Source: Ryuthela nishihirai (Eukaryota > Arthropoda > Arachnida > Araneae > Heptathelidae). From it: 64,000 nt of DNA. Made by a program: the position numbers and the translations under genes. The notes beneath the pieces are model-generated. The model had not been told where the DNA came from and ran no database searches. It was given only the letters and a program-made list of their open reading frames with translations. This document shows positions 43,531 through 55,478 of the stretch, piece by piece; the first letter of the stretch is position 1, and the number at the start of each line of letters is the position of its first letter. The stretch covers positions 1,054,001-1,118,000 of the forward strand of contig JAWZYU010000057.1 of the NCBI GenBank assembly GCA_038380435.1. Reading direction: 5' to 3'.

Positions 43531-44734
43531 CGCGATTCCCCACTACCCCCCCCTTAAACACGACGAATTCCGCCTGTTTCCGCCTTGGGGCAGAGAACAA
43601 AACGCGGGTCGTGGGAAAGGTTTACAAATCCACCTAACAGGCAATTTGCTTATATATAGTAGGTAATTGGAGCCTTTATAAATTAGCGCCAGCTAATATT
43701 TTCAAAGTTTCGTCGTCAATATTAAGGAATCTGGCAACGCAAAAAATCTGACTAGGGGTCGTCCGTTAGAGGTCCCCGAGATCCAATCAAAATTAAATCT
43801 TAAGATGTCAACGGATTCGATTGGATACTTAATTTCACCTCTGTTCTACACTCTCTGGTATACGAAGTACATTGCACATGAGATCTGCGCATACCTAGGA
43901 CGTCTACACATGAATTGCCATATAAGGACAGATCGATGACGTCATACATAAGTAGCCAATCAGTTCAAACCTTAAGGGAATAGTTATCCTAATTTATACT
44001 CCGTTAGAATACTACAGCGCATTCAATCTGCGCATACCTGTGACGTCACACATAACTACTGCACATTCATTTGACATGTACACCAATATGCCATATAAGG
44101 ACAGCCTTATCACGTGATACGAAAACAGCCAATCAGAAGATACACCTCATTAACTTAATTTATTACAACCAATTATTTCAAACTTAAGGGATCACATGAC
44201 TCCACACTCAATTTTTTTTTTCCACCCCTCAGATGGCACCATGCTTTCTCTATGGGCCTCCTCACTTGAACTCTTCACATGTTAACCTATGGGTAATCTG
44301 GGTCAAAGAAGTCACCAAGTATAGCCATGAAATAAATCAATTTATTATTTATTTTTCGACTACGGTTATTCTACTGTTATAAGAATATTGCATTCTTCAT
44401 GTCTTTAAAAACATGGATGTCTACAGGGCAGAGCAATGTAAGGGTTTTCACATCTCTTTCAAAAAATTCTAGAGCCTTTTTCATGAGAATTTCACTTTTT
44501 CCTTTTTTATATAACACTCCGCAAAGTATTGATATACTTTTTAAATACTTTCCGAATATTTTTCTTCAATTTCATGCGTAGTATAATTTCACGGTTTTAT
44601 AAGAAATACATTTTCGCAATAACAACCAGATATTGATTTCGGTTTCTCAGCTTCAGAGATGAGGTAGAAAGTTTTATTCATAAATAGCAGCGTTTTTCTC
44701 GCAATCTCACATTTGAGTCACCTTATAGTTAGAG

Positions 44735-47700
44735 GGTCTGTAAATGGTAGCTAGGTAGTCACTGGAAGGAGAGCTATGCACCAATCCCCTGTGATGATGC
44801 ATAGAACCGGCCAGGCCTAGCACCTAATGTCCGACCCCGCCTTCTCGTGGTGCGGACCGTTAGTAACTTTCAAAAGAGATACTCTCTTGTGGAAGTGAAC
44901 GGAAGGGGAGGGCTGCCAGATTAGTGTGGCCTACTGATCTGGACAACTCTGGCTACTTTTCTTTTTTTCTACCCTGCTGAGGAGTGGTCAACAACACAGG
45001 GTCCTGGTGCTGACCATATAAACCTACTGGACTGGACAGATATATGGCTCTGAGCTTGATTATGGATCCTGATTTTGCTGCACTGGTGGGCTTCTGTGGA
45101 GGGAAAATCTTCCGCTGTGTTTTCTGTTTGTTTGTGGGTTGACAGCCCCAAGTGAATAGATTCACAGGATATGTTTATCAGCTGGTGGATAATCCTGATC
45201 AGAAGTCATCGCAGGCACCTGAACTCTTTGCTTCTATTGGCATCGTCAAATTCTACATTGGAGGAAGTCTTCCAGTGTAGATGGCTTCAGCCTTTAGTAG
45301 TGGGGGAACGGGTCTTTGCCCCATGTCTGCGATTAGGGGGCTGTTTGATATTATCGGCATTACCTCTCTCAATAAACATAGTTTCTTTAAACATCCCACT
45401 AACCATTTTCTCTCCATAGGTAGTTGGAATGTGAGGACTCTGCACAGAGCTTTTTCTCTTGATGTCCTCACACAAGAATTCCACCATTATAATTTAGATA
45501 GTTTCGGCTTGCAAGAGACCAGATGGACAAATAAAGGTCAGATTCTTAAAAATAATCTTAAATTTCTCTTTTCAGGGAGGGACGACAATAAGCATCACCA
45601 AGGCGTGGGTCTGCTTCTCAGCAGACACGCTAGCGATGCTCTTCTAGGATATGAGTGCATTAATTAAAGGTTTTTTACAGCAAAATTTCAGACAAGCGTT
45701 AAAGACTTGAATGTTATCTGCTGTTATGCCCCGACTGAGGATGCCGATGAGGATCAGAAGGATAGGTTTTATGAACAACTTCAGTATATTTTGAATTCTG
45801 TCAAGAAAGGAGATATTACACTTGTTCTTGGTGACTTCAATGCCAAAGTTGGTACTTACTCTGACCTTTGGGGAGGAGTAATAGCCCCTTTTGGTATTGG
45901 TAGCTGCAATGGCAATGGGCAACGTCTCCTACAGGTAAGTAAACTCAAGGGATTCAAAAATAACTAACACTTATTACAAACACCGCGACATACATAAGTA
46001 CACATGGGTTTCACCTGATGGGCTGCATAAGAATATGATTGATTACATATTAATTAACAGCAAATGGGCTAGTTCTGTTAGGAATACCAGGGCATATAGG
46101 GGAGCTGAAATTGGATCTGACCATTACCTTGTTAAAAGTGTGTTGCAACTTAAACTTAAAAAGTGTTGTGCTATGGTTAAAAAATTTACTTTTAATACTG
46201 AAGCTCTGAAAGATCCAGTTATAGCCAAAGCTTACCATGATAGGTTACTTAGTCATTATGACAGTCATGGTTTGCTTACTACTGAAGTTGAGGAAGAATG
46301 GGTTCATTTTAAACAGGCTTTTTTGGACACTAACAGTACTCATTTAGGAAAAAAGGAGCAGAAGAGGCAGAATTATCTGAGTGATAAGGCACTTGAGCTT
46401 ATTTCGGAAAGAAAGAACTGCAGGAATGTCTTTAATCAATACCCTACTAGTCCTAATAGAAAGCATTACAGAGAACTTAATAAACGTGTAAAAGATCAGT
46501 TAGCTGCTGATAAGAATCTTTGGCTTGATGGTTTGGCTGACAAAGCCGAGGAAGCAGTTAGATAGCACAACAGCAGAGAGCTGTACCAGATAGTTAATGT
46601 TTTGTGTGGTAGAAAACGGACAGGCATACAAAGATTGAAGGATAAACAAGGTAAGGTTATAGAAGGGGAGACTTCTATCATGGCTAGGTGGGCTGAGCAT
46701 TTCAGTGATGTTCTAAACAATGTAGTTAGTTCTACTCCCATTGTTTGCAATGATGATAGATGCATTGGTGGCTTTAATGTTGGCCCTATAACACAATCTG
46801 AAGTTATTTTGGCTGTTTCTAAACTTAAACTTCATAAATCCCCAGGGGTAGATGAAATTACTACGGAAATGCTTAGAGCTGGGAATGTTTCGGTTACCAC
46901 TTGGATGACTGAAATTCTGAATATCTTTTATGATAAAGGCATGGTTCCTAAGGATTTTAATAGAGCTATTGTTATCCCTATTTTCAAAAAAGGTGATCGC
47001 AGTTCTTGTGATAACTATAGGGGTATCAGCCTACTCTCTGTTCCAGGTAAAGTTCTTCCCATGATTGTGCTTAATAGAATTAAGAATCTGGTTGACAGTC
47101 AATTGCGTGATGAGCAATCTGGATTCAGAAGTTGGTAGGGGATGTGTGGAACAGATATTTTCACTTAGGCAGATTCTTGAGAAATGTTTAGAGTTTCAGA
47201 AACCTTTGGTTGCTAGCTTTGTTGATTTCAAAAAGGTTTCGACTCTGTTGATCGTTATAATTTGTGGTTGATTGTGAGATCATATGGTATACCAGACAAG
47301 TTAGTTAACATTATGAAAGCTCTCTATAATAACACTGAGTCGTGTGTGAGAGTTGGTAAGGCTTGTAGCAATTGGTTTAGCATTACTTCTGGTGTTCGAC
47401 AAGGGTGCATTTTGTCTCCTTTTCTCTTTAGTTTGGTTATTGATTATGTTATGCGAAATTCACTTCAAGGGAAAGTTTTTGGCCTTAAATGGGTTGGAGA
47501 TACGAAAATTTCTGATTTAGATTATGCTGATGATTTAGCCCTTTTGGCAAATGATGTTGATGAGATGAACTCTTTCATTCGAGCTGTTGATGAGACTGGT
47601 AGTAGAGTAGGTTTGGTTATAAACAGAGAGAAAACTAAAGTGATGAAAATTGGTCAGGCAGGCTGTGATACAGTTAATCTGAATGGTTGCAGTCTTGAGC

Positions 47701-48323
47701 AGGTGTCACAGTTTAATTATCTTGGGAGCTATGTAACAGATAATGGTGATGTGCGGCATGAGATTAACAGACGAATAGGGATTGCTGCCAGGACTTTTAA
47801 GAATCTATGGAGAGTGTGGAGAAATAGGCGTATACACCTAAAGACTAAAATTAGACTGTATAATAGTTTGGTTCTTTCTAGGGTTATTTATGGTAGTGAA
47901 ACTTGGAGACTTTGTAAACAAGATAACAGGAAACTAGATGCTTTTGATTTCAGATGCTTACGCAGTATCTTGGGCATTAGGTGGTTCAACTTTGTAACTA
48001 ATGATGAGGTTAGGCAAAGGAGTTTGCAACCTCCTTTAAGCAGCATATTGTGCAGAGAGAGACTCCGTTGGTTTGGCCATGTTGCCCGTATGAATAATTA
48101 TAGATTGGCGAATAGGGTTATGAACAGTGTGCCTAAAGGCCTCAGAAAGAAGGGGAGACCTAGGATGCGGTGGGCAGACAATGTCAAACAGGACCTTGTT
48201 AGAATTGGTGTGCAGTGGCCAGATGCAGTAGATGTAGCTAAGGATAGACTTGCTTGGAGAACTAAATTGCACGGTCTGGTTGGACCTCCGTAGCCCATGG
48301 CTACTTGATGATGATGATGATGT
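44735..48323 (+). mobile_element. Nearly full-length non-LTR retrotransposon (endonuclease + RT)
   Basis: A 3.6-kb insertion flanked by TTAGAG (44729-44734 and 48324-48329). The duplicate segment has the empty site with one TTAGAG at 56312-56317. The 5' part is a ~430-bp noncoding leader; the 3' end is a (GAT)n run without poly(A). It is the parent family of the endonuclease and RT fragments in the 4-25-kb tandem units. The AP endonuclease, RT and C-terminal 'RRLRWFGHV'-like region resemble RTE/CR1-type elements; the clade is uncertain. Confidence 0.88.
45281..48293 (+). pseudogene. LINE ORF: AP endonuclease and reverse transcriptase, frame-broken
   Basis: Endonuclease blocks SWNVRTL, LQETRW, CCYAPTED, VLGDFNAKVG and GSDHYLV are all present (45,400-46,130), so the catalytic residues survive. 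RT blocks follow: IVIPIFKKGDRSSCDNYRGI, FVDFKK, RQGCILSPFLFSLVIDYVMR and LDYADDLALLAN with an intact YADD. The C-terminal segment has RLRWFGHVARM and RKKGRPRMRW. Breaks: TAA near 45,666, a frame change near 45,965-46,035, TAG near 46,563, and two frame changes between 47,130 and 47,262. The element can no longer make a full protein. Confidence 0.87.
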
Positions 48324-49555
48324 TTAGAGTGTTTTTCAAATCCATTATTTTTTTTATTCAGTGCATTAATTCATTTCAATTTCTAAATGCAAATGTTTAT
48401 TGTAGGAACGAAGAAGGCGTTTCAATACTTCTAGACAGGTAGAGGGATACTCTTAAAATCTCTGGAATTTATTGCAGAAGGTTAATTCTTCCCAAATAAC
48501 ATTTCAAACTTTTCCATTTTACCTATTTCGAGGCAAAATGTTGAAAAGTACGTTCGAATTGACATTACAAGTTAATCTGCTACTTCTACATTATTTAGCA
48601 AACTATGTTTTCATTGCCAGATCTCGCTAACATGCTATGCAGACGATAATTCATTAATTTTATTAGAAAAGTTTCGTATGATCGGTATTTTATTGCAGAG
48701 AATGGGATAAATGGCACTAGGGCTAAGATAATAACTTAACCCTACAAGACAGATATAACACCTGTACACGAAGCTAGAGATATTGATACTTCAAGAAAAA
48801 AATTGAATTGAATTTCACATTGCAAGAATGATAGCATGATTTTAATACTTGATCATTTGAAATTTTTTTTGTTGAATCAACTTCTATAAGTAAAACAAGC
48901 AGAAAAAACACTTAAAATAGACCAAAGAGTAAATATTACTAATTTTTAAAATTATTAATAAATAAACCGTTTCACGACTTTTTTTTGAATAAATGATTAG
49001 ATGCCAATTTATGATGAAAACCATTAATAGCTAATTCTAACAGAATATAAATTATAATATTAATGTAATTGAATAATAATAAGTAATTACAGAAGGATTT
49101 CAAACTAATTTCCATCTGTACACCAATGACTTGATTTTACATTAACCCTCTATGGAAGCTGAGCTACCTGTACATCGTTTAGAAAAGTCTGTTTTCGTTG
49201 CCAGATTATCGCCAACAGACTATGCAGACGAAAATTCATTTATTTTATTCCAAAAGCCGTTCTTTCGTCTGATCATTTGAAAATAATTGCCCTTACAGTT
49301 CAAAATACTGATGGATTCAGTGATTGCCCTCAGCTTGAAAGTTTTAAAGGGGGCTTTAAACAAATTTTTTTTTATTTACATGAGTTTAAAAAAGCTTTTC
49401 TATTAAGAATATTCTGAACATCTGCGTCATATCATAGAGAGCAATCGTTTGGATCATTTTAGTAAATAGGAGGTAAAAAAATCCTTAACTAGAAAAATAA
49501 TTTATATTTATAAAATGCAGATTAAAAATGAATAATAGTTAAACAAACAAAGGGA

Positions 49556-49731
49556 GTTGGGTTGTTTTACCTGTGAGGACATGTTTTGTACACAAGGGGC
49601 TAAATGGCCAGGTCACAAGCACCCCGACAGCTCAAAGAATTTTCGGGAAAAGGGACCCACTGGACAACTGTTGGGAGACAGATGGTAGTCTCTTATCAAA
49701 ACCATCCAGCGTGTTGTTTAATGTGTACAGT
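49556..49731 (-). mobile_element. SINE1 3' fragment
   Basis: Tail and part of the body only (GGGTTGTTTTACCTGTGAGG to the CCATCCAGCGTG block). Diverged, and cut where the satellite begins. Its duplicate is at 57,543. Confidence 0.8.
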
Positions 49732-49737
49732 CACTCA

Positions 49738-50165
49738 GAAAATATCCGAACACTATGGTTGATTACAGAATAGAGAAAAAATATCTGGCAACGACTTTTT
49801 TTAGAAATTAGTGATCTGACAACCTTCTTGTACAGTACACGAAGGTTGCCAGATCCCTGATTTCTAAAAACGTCGTTGCCAGATACTTTTTCTGAAATAT
49901 AGTGTTCGAATATTTGTTTGAGCGACTGTAGACGAAGGTTGCCAGATCCCTCCTTTTCTAAAAACGGCGTTGCCAGATACTTTTTCTGAAATATAGTGTT
50001 CGAATATTTGTTTGAGCGACTGTAGACGAAGGTTGCCAGATCCCTAATTTCTAAAAACGTAGTTAGCAGATACTCTTTCTGAAATATAGTGTTCGAATAT
50101 TTGTTTGAGCGACTGTACACGGAGGTTGCCAGATCCCTGATTTCTAAAAACGTCGTTGCCAGAAA
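49738..50165. repeat. 93-bp satellite, array 1, with orientation flip
   Basis: One unit in + orientation starting TCCGAACACTAT, then at about 49,841 the orientation reverses (CTTGTACAGTACACGAAGG) and about four minus-oriented units follow. It ends next to the transposase relic. Confidence 0.88.
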
Positions 50166-50345
50166 CTTATCGTTCAAATTTCGTGGAGAGGTAGGGAAAA
50201 CGTCAGGAAACCGATTTCACATAGGAAAGTATGTCCGCAAACGTCATCTACATGAACAAAATGAACAAATAAAGTGAACACAAGGAAACAGTACAGTTAA
50301 GTGGTAACGAATTTGACTTTTATTCCAACAAGGTAAAGTACTGGT

Positions 50346-51421
50346 TCACAGTAGGTGCTCAAAATTGCGACCATTTACACGGACACAGGATTCACAGCGC
50401 CGTTGCATTGACCGCCGAACATTTTCAAAAACGCCTGGCATATCACGGACAATGCCTGAGACGGCCATTATTCGTGCAACAAAGTCCATTTCACTGTCGA
50501 CGGGGGTCTCGTACACATGGTATTTCTTGGCCTCCCACAAAAAGAACTCCATGGGCGATAAATCAGGTGACCTGGGTGGCCAAGCGATCGGTCCACCTCT
50601 ACCGATCCATCGAGCTCCGAATGTTCGGTTCAGGTAATCACGCGCAACAATTGTGCTATGGGCTGGAGCCCCGTCATATTGATACCACATATCTCGGCGG
50701 ATATGCGCAGGAACAGCGCCCAGAAAAGTCGGTAACACTGTCTCGAGAAATATTAGGTATTTCCGGCCATCCAATCGGGGCGGTAGCAAGTAAGGTCCCA
50801 ACAAACAGTCACCAATGATTCCACCCCACACATTTACGGCAAAACGATGTTGCGCAGCGTGACTTCTCGTACCATGCGGGTTGTCGTAAGCCCACACATG
50901 TGAATTGTGTGTATTGAACACACCTTCACGACTGAATGAAGCTTCATCTGTAAAAAGGAGAGAAGCTGGAAAACTGGGGTCCATGGCAGCTTTCTGCATG
51001 AACCATTGTGCAAATTCCACACGCTTCGGATAATCGTCAGGATGCAGTAACTGCACCCTTTGCAGATGGTAAGGATGCACACATTCCTCGTGCAGTATCC
51101 GCCACACTGCTGACTGAGAGACCCCAAGCTGCTGAGCAATAGCTCATGTGCTGGTATTCGGATTATCTTCGAATGACTGTAGGACTTGTTCTGCGACGTT
51201 GACAGTCCGCGTCAGTCGTCTTCTCCCAATATCCTGCATGTTGCTGCGCAGTGAACCACGTTCGCGCAGATTGCGATGCACACGTGCAAATATTTGATGC
51301 TGCAGTATTCTTCTGTTGGGGTATCGGTCTTCGTAAACTTGCCTAGCTCAGTGGCCGTTTCACCAGATGCCCCATATGCGAGATGCATATCCGCTAGCTC
51401 TTGATGCCTAAAACGATTCAT
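50346..51421 (-). pseudogene. Tc1/mariner-like DDE transposase, broken
   Basis: The C-terminal 253 codons (50,346-51,107) are open and contain FTDEASFSREG (first Asp), WYQYDGAPAHS (second Asp) and PPRSPDLSPMEFFLW (third acidic position, Asp), in a DDE_3/IS630-Tc1-mariner arrangement. The N-terminal part starts MNRFRHQELADMHLAYG, the helix-turn-helix type often annotated DUF4817 in arthropods. A frameshift near 51,350 and a TGA at 51144-51146 separate the halves. Total equivalent length (~358 codons) fits a complete mariner-type transposase. No terminal inverted repeats were found on either side, so element limits are unknown. It interrupts or abuts satellite array 1. Confidence 0.85.
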
Positions 51422-51480
51422 CTTATCACTAGTAAGTCAGCTCGTACACTTTATAGTCACTTGGGGGCAACCCTTTTCCG

Positions 51481-51496
51481 CCACCAGGGGGCGCTG
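51481..51496 (+). promoter_or_regulatory. CTCF-like motif
   Basis: CCACCAGGGGGCGCTG is a perfect match to the CTCF core consensus, 60 bp upstream of the transposase start. May be fortuitous or carried by the transposon. Confidence 0.35.
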
Positions 51497-51766
51497 TTCA
51501 CATTGCACCGTTTTTCTTCCATTTTTGCGGAACTTTTTACTATTTCTTTCGGACTTTAGTGCTTGCATAATTATGGCTTCGGGTGAATTTCATTTATTTC
51601 TTTTCTTATACAAAGGGTGTGTTTCTTACGGTTAAACCGCTACTCTACCTAATTGATTTATTCCTTTGTTTTTTGGCTTTCTCGGGAAGATGGGGTGTTT
51701 CCTGCTACACTTCTCCACTGGGGGATTGCTCTGTCTGCGAACAATGAAAATGGCGTCGTGTTTTTC

Positions 51767-52961
51767 GGCTCTATCGGGAAATTTCAGAAGTTTTTCGATC
51801 GTAGCTTCTCTGTGGGCGTTTCCTAAGGGGTTTCTTTTCTTTCTGAGGGACACTTTGGCTGGTATTGGGGGACCTTTTTTAAAAACGGGGCTGACTTTTG
51901 GGGGTCTGGGGTAGGGTTTTTGGGCGATTCGAGTGGCGTTTTGGGGCTTGTTTGGCCTTTGGGGTCTATTGCGTCACTTCCGGTTTCTTTTGGGGTCACC
52001 TCGGAGTCTCCTGCGACTTTTCAGGGCGTTTCACGATACTTCGGAACGACTGGATCCATTGGGGGGGGGGATTAGGGGGTTCTCTCTGGGTCATTTCCGC
52101 TGATCTTTGACGCGGGGGCGTGTCTCCTTGGTTTTCGACTCATTCCTAAACCTTTTTTTTATGCGACTTTAATATCTATATATCTTCGAACTCGGAAAAC
52201 TTGGTACTTCAATCCATTGAATGGCTTTGTTGCCAGATTCCGTGTCAATCTTTTTTTCCCCGGAGGAATGCAAATTTTAGAATTTTGCGATTTCCACATT
52301 ATCAGCGGGGAGCGAATGTCTTTTTATATGGATCTACCTTTTCACAGCTTCTCTCCACCCTAATTTGGTGATTTATGGCATTTCGTTTCAAGTCGTTTGG
52401 TGCTTTCTGTGCTAAAACATCATTTTTGAGTGATATTTATATGGCCTCTCTTCCTGGTTTATTTACCAAATTTATCGCACATGTCTCCCTATAATCCGAC
52501 TCGGAAGACTTTGGTTTCGCTAGATTGTTTTGGATCCATGGGGTTTCGACTCCAGACATCGATGTGGGGTTCTACCTAGACTTTACAGCTTGTTTCTACT
52601 GTAATTAGGTGATTTACGACTATTTTTTTCCTTCCAGGTTTTTCATTTCTTCTGCAAGAACACGTCGGAAGGCATTGACGGGGGTCGTCCCCCTTCTGAA
52701 TGAACCCCCGGGCTCCTTGTCTAAGTTAGCCCACTGTTGGCCAAAGAAGTGCCGCTCAGAGGGAAAACAACTCATCCTCGGAGTGAAATAATGATCACTG
52801 TTCTTTAGTGGCTTAGAAAATGCAGAAAATTCTTAGAAAACACTTAACCCTCCACATTTTTGAATTTATTTAAAAGATTTCTCGGTGAAATAAAATATAC
52901 ACACGAATTTATTAAGTTCGTTCCTTTAAAGGGTGTGATAGGAATGCCCTCTCCTATATAT
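51767..52961 (+). repeat. Outer part of a large inverted repeat, left arm
   Basis: Reverse complement of 59,378-60,563, starting GGCTCTATCGGGAAATTTCAG. GC-richer than its surroundings, with repeated GGGG(T/C) runs. It includes a diverged SINE1 tail at 52,655-52,785. No coding region is conserved between the arms. Confidence 0.88.
52655..52785 (+). mobile_element. Diverged SINE1 tail
   Basis: GAACACGTCGGAAGGCATTG ... AAGTGCCGCTCAGAGGGAAA parallels the SINE1 3' half; the head is absent. The mirror is at 59,553-59,685. Confidence 0.65.
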
Positions 52962-54092
52962 ATCCGAACACTATAGTTGATTTCAGAAAACGTATCTGGC
53001 AACGACGTTTTTAGAAATTAGTGATCTGGCAACCTTCGTGTACAGTCGCTCAAACAAATATTCGAACACTATTGTTGATTTCATAAAAAGTATCTGGCAA
53101 CGACGTTTTTAGAAATCAGGTATCTGGCAACTTTCGTCTACAGTCGCTCAAACAAATATTCGAACACTATATTTCAGAAAGAATATCTGGCAACGACGTT
53201 TTTAGAAATCGTGGATCTGGCAACCTTCGTGTACAGTCGCTGAAAAATATATTCGAACACTATAGTTGATTTGAGAAAGAGTATCTGGCAACGACGTTTT
53301 TAGAAATCAGGGATGTGGCAACCTTCATGTACAGTAGCTCAAACAAATATTCGAAAACTATGTTTCAGAAAGAGTATCTGGAAACGACGTTTTTAGAAAT
53401 CAGGGATGTGGCAACCTTCATGTACAGTAGCTCAAACAAATATTCGAAAACTATGTTTCAGAAAGAGTATCTGGAAACGAAGTTTTTACAAATTAGGGAT
53501 CTGGCAACCTTCGTCTACAGTAGCTCAAACAAATAATCGAAAACTATGTTTCAGAAAGAGTATCTGGCAACGACGTTTTTACAAATTAGGGATCTGGCAA
53601 CCTTCGTCTACAGTCGCTCAAACAAATATTCCAACACTATGTTTCAGAAAGAGTGTCTGGCAACGACATTTTTAGAAATTAGGGATCTGGCAACCTTCGT
53701 GTAGAGTCGCTTAAACAAATATTCCAACACTATAGTTGATTTCAGAAAACGTATTTGACATCCTTCGTGTACAATCGCTCAAACAAATATTCGAACGCTA
53801 TAGTTGATTTGAGAAAGAGTATCTGGCAAGGACATTTTCAGAAATCAGGGATGTGGCAAACTTCGTGTGCAGTCGTTGAAACAAATATTCGAAAACTATA
53901 TTTCAGAAAGAGTATCTGGCAACGATGATTTTAGAAATCAGGGATCTGGCAACCTTCGTCTACAGTCGCTCAAACAAATATTCGAACACTATATTTCAGA
54001 AAGAGTATCTGGCAACGGCGTTTTTAGATATCAGGGATCTGGCAACCTTCGTCTACAGTCGCTCAAACAAATATTCGAACACTATATTTCAG
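52962..54092 (+). repeat. 93-bp satellite, array 2
   Basis: About twelve units of AGTATCTGGCAACGACGTTT...CAAACAAATATTCGAACACT. The first carries the longer TCCGAACACTATAGTTGATT form. Because 93 is divisible by 3, several frames stay open; they are not genes. It ends abruptly at the segmental duplication border. Confidence 0.92.
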
Positions 54093-54457
54093 AGTCCTCC
54101 CCTCTACCCCCCAAACACGACAAATTCCGGCTGTTTCCGCCTTGGGGCAGAGAACAAAACGCGGGTCGTGGGAAAGGTTTGCAAATCCACCTAACAGGCA
54201 ATTTGCTAATATATAGTAGGTAATTGGAGCCTTTATAAATTAGCGCCAGCTAATATTTTCAAAGTTTCGTCGTCAATATTAAGGAATCTGGAAACTCAAA
54301 AAATCTGACCAGGGGTCGTCCGTTAGAGCTCACCGAGATCCAATCACATTTAAATCTTAAGATGTCAACGGATTCGATTGGATACTTAATTTCACCTCTG
54401 TTCTACACTCTCTGGCATACGAAGTACATTGCACATGAGATCTGCACGTACCTAGGA

Positions 54458-55478
54458 CAAGGAGTGTCTAAGGGAGAAGAGAGCTAGCTTCCATAGACGT
54501 AATGTAAACTTTTCGATTGCAGCGCCCTCTAAACATGGCAAATTCGTATATTGCAGTGAAGTCACCTAGCCAGGGAGAGGAGCCAGTTCCTTGCGTTATT
54601 TTTCCACCGCCCAGCAAAGTTTTCAATATCTTACACCACGTCACTAATTTTACATTCACTTTAGCTCTGTTGAAAGTGTTCATTTCTTAAATTTTACAAT
54701 CATAATTTTCTTTTTACAAGGATTAGTTAAAATTATTTTCTTTAATAAAATCCCATTTTGTAAAACAGGTAGCAGCTATGCTCAACATAAAAATTTTAAT
54801 ATTTTGAACATTCTACTATATTTAATATATTATAATAAATTGAAATTTATGCCTTAATACGAGACAACACGTTTGTTTAATTATATTTTATAGAATTTAG
54901 GATATTTTCAATTAAAGTCACATAGAGTTTCTTACTTGTATAAACTGTCAATAGATGGCAGCAGGCACTTCTCGTATCAACCATTAAAAAAATTACTCTT
55001 AGAACAAACTGCAGACACCTATATATATCGATATGCTCCAGGGAACACAAAACGGCAACCTATATTGACTGACATGTTCGCAAGATGATTAAATGTATTA
55101 ATTTACATATTAATTTTAAAAATTCTGCAAATTTACTCAAAATAAACATACAACGGTTTTTCCAGGTATCGTAAAATGTACTCCTGAATGAGATAAAACA
55201 CTAATTGAATAACTTTAGGGTCAGCTACCACTGTGCCAAACAGCCATGGCTGTTAGACATTTGGAAACACTGGTTAAATCGCAATATACATACCAATAGT
55301 AAGACAAACCATAGCTGCATTGGGCTAAAATGATTGCACTGCGCATGCGCAGATCGCCCCTTACAGTTGTTTTTGTGCCTGCACATCAATTTGCCACGTT
55401 CAGCTTCGGTAAAATTCCGCAGAACGGCGCCACTTACGCTTGTGCGAAGCTAGCCTTCTTCTCCTTAGACCTTCTTTG
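54458..55478. mobile_element. ~1-kb non-autonomous DNA transposon, copy 4
   Basis: Ends CAAGGAGTGTCTAAGGGAG and its inverse CTTCTCCTTAGACCTTCTTTG, with the similarity running ~33 bp inward to GCTAGCTTC. Flanked by CCTAGGA (or CCTAGGAC) at 54451 and 55479. The duplicate segment has one uninterrupted CCTAGGAC near 43,894. It is ~40 bp longer than the 8.9-23.2-kb copies near its right end and keeps the better inverted ends. Confidence 0.9.

Larger units (their letters stand above)
43546..50165. repeat. Segmental duplication, copy 1
   Basis: Collinear with 54,099 to about 57,900 (ACACGACRAATTCC, GCAGAGAACAAAACGCGGG and onward to the truncated SINE1 and satellite). Differences: a 3.6-kb LINE inserted at 44,735 here, and a 1.0-kb DNA transposon at 54,458 there. 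Outside these, no gene was recognised in 43,546-44,734 or 48,324-49,555. Confidence 0.88.

Noticed and set aside
51666..52110. GC-rich + frames (Gly/Phe/Trp-rich)
   Set aside because: They overlap the outer inverted arm. The inverse copy at 60.4 kb has a different frame structure and no domain is recognisable.
49790..54092. CRISPR-like direct repeats
   Set aside because: Units are contiguous 93-bp satellite copies without unique spacers, in a eukaryotic transposon-rich context.
53315..54223. Repetitive + strand frames in satellite array 2
   Set aside because: Same period artefact; frames change between neighbouring arrays.
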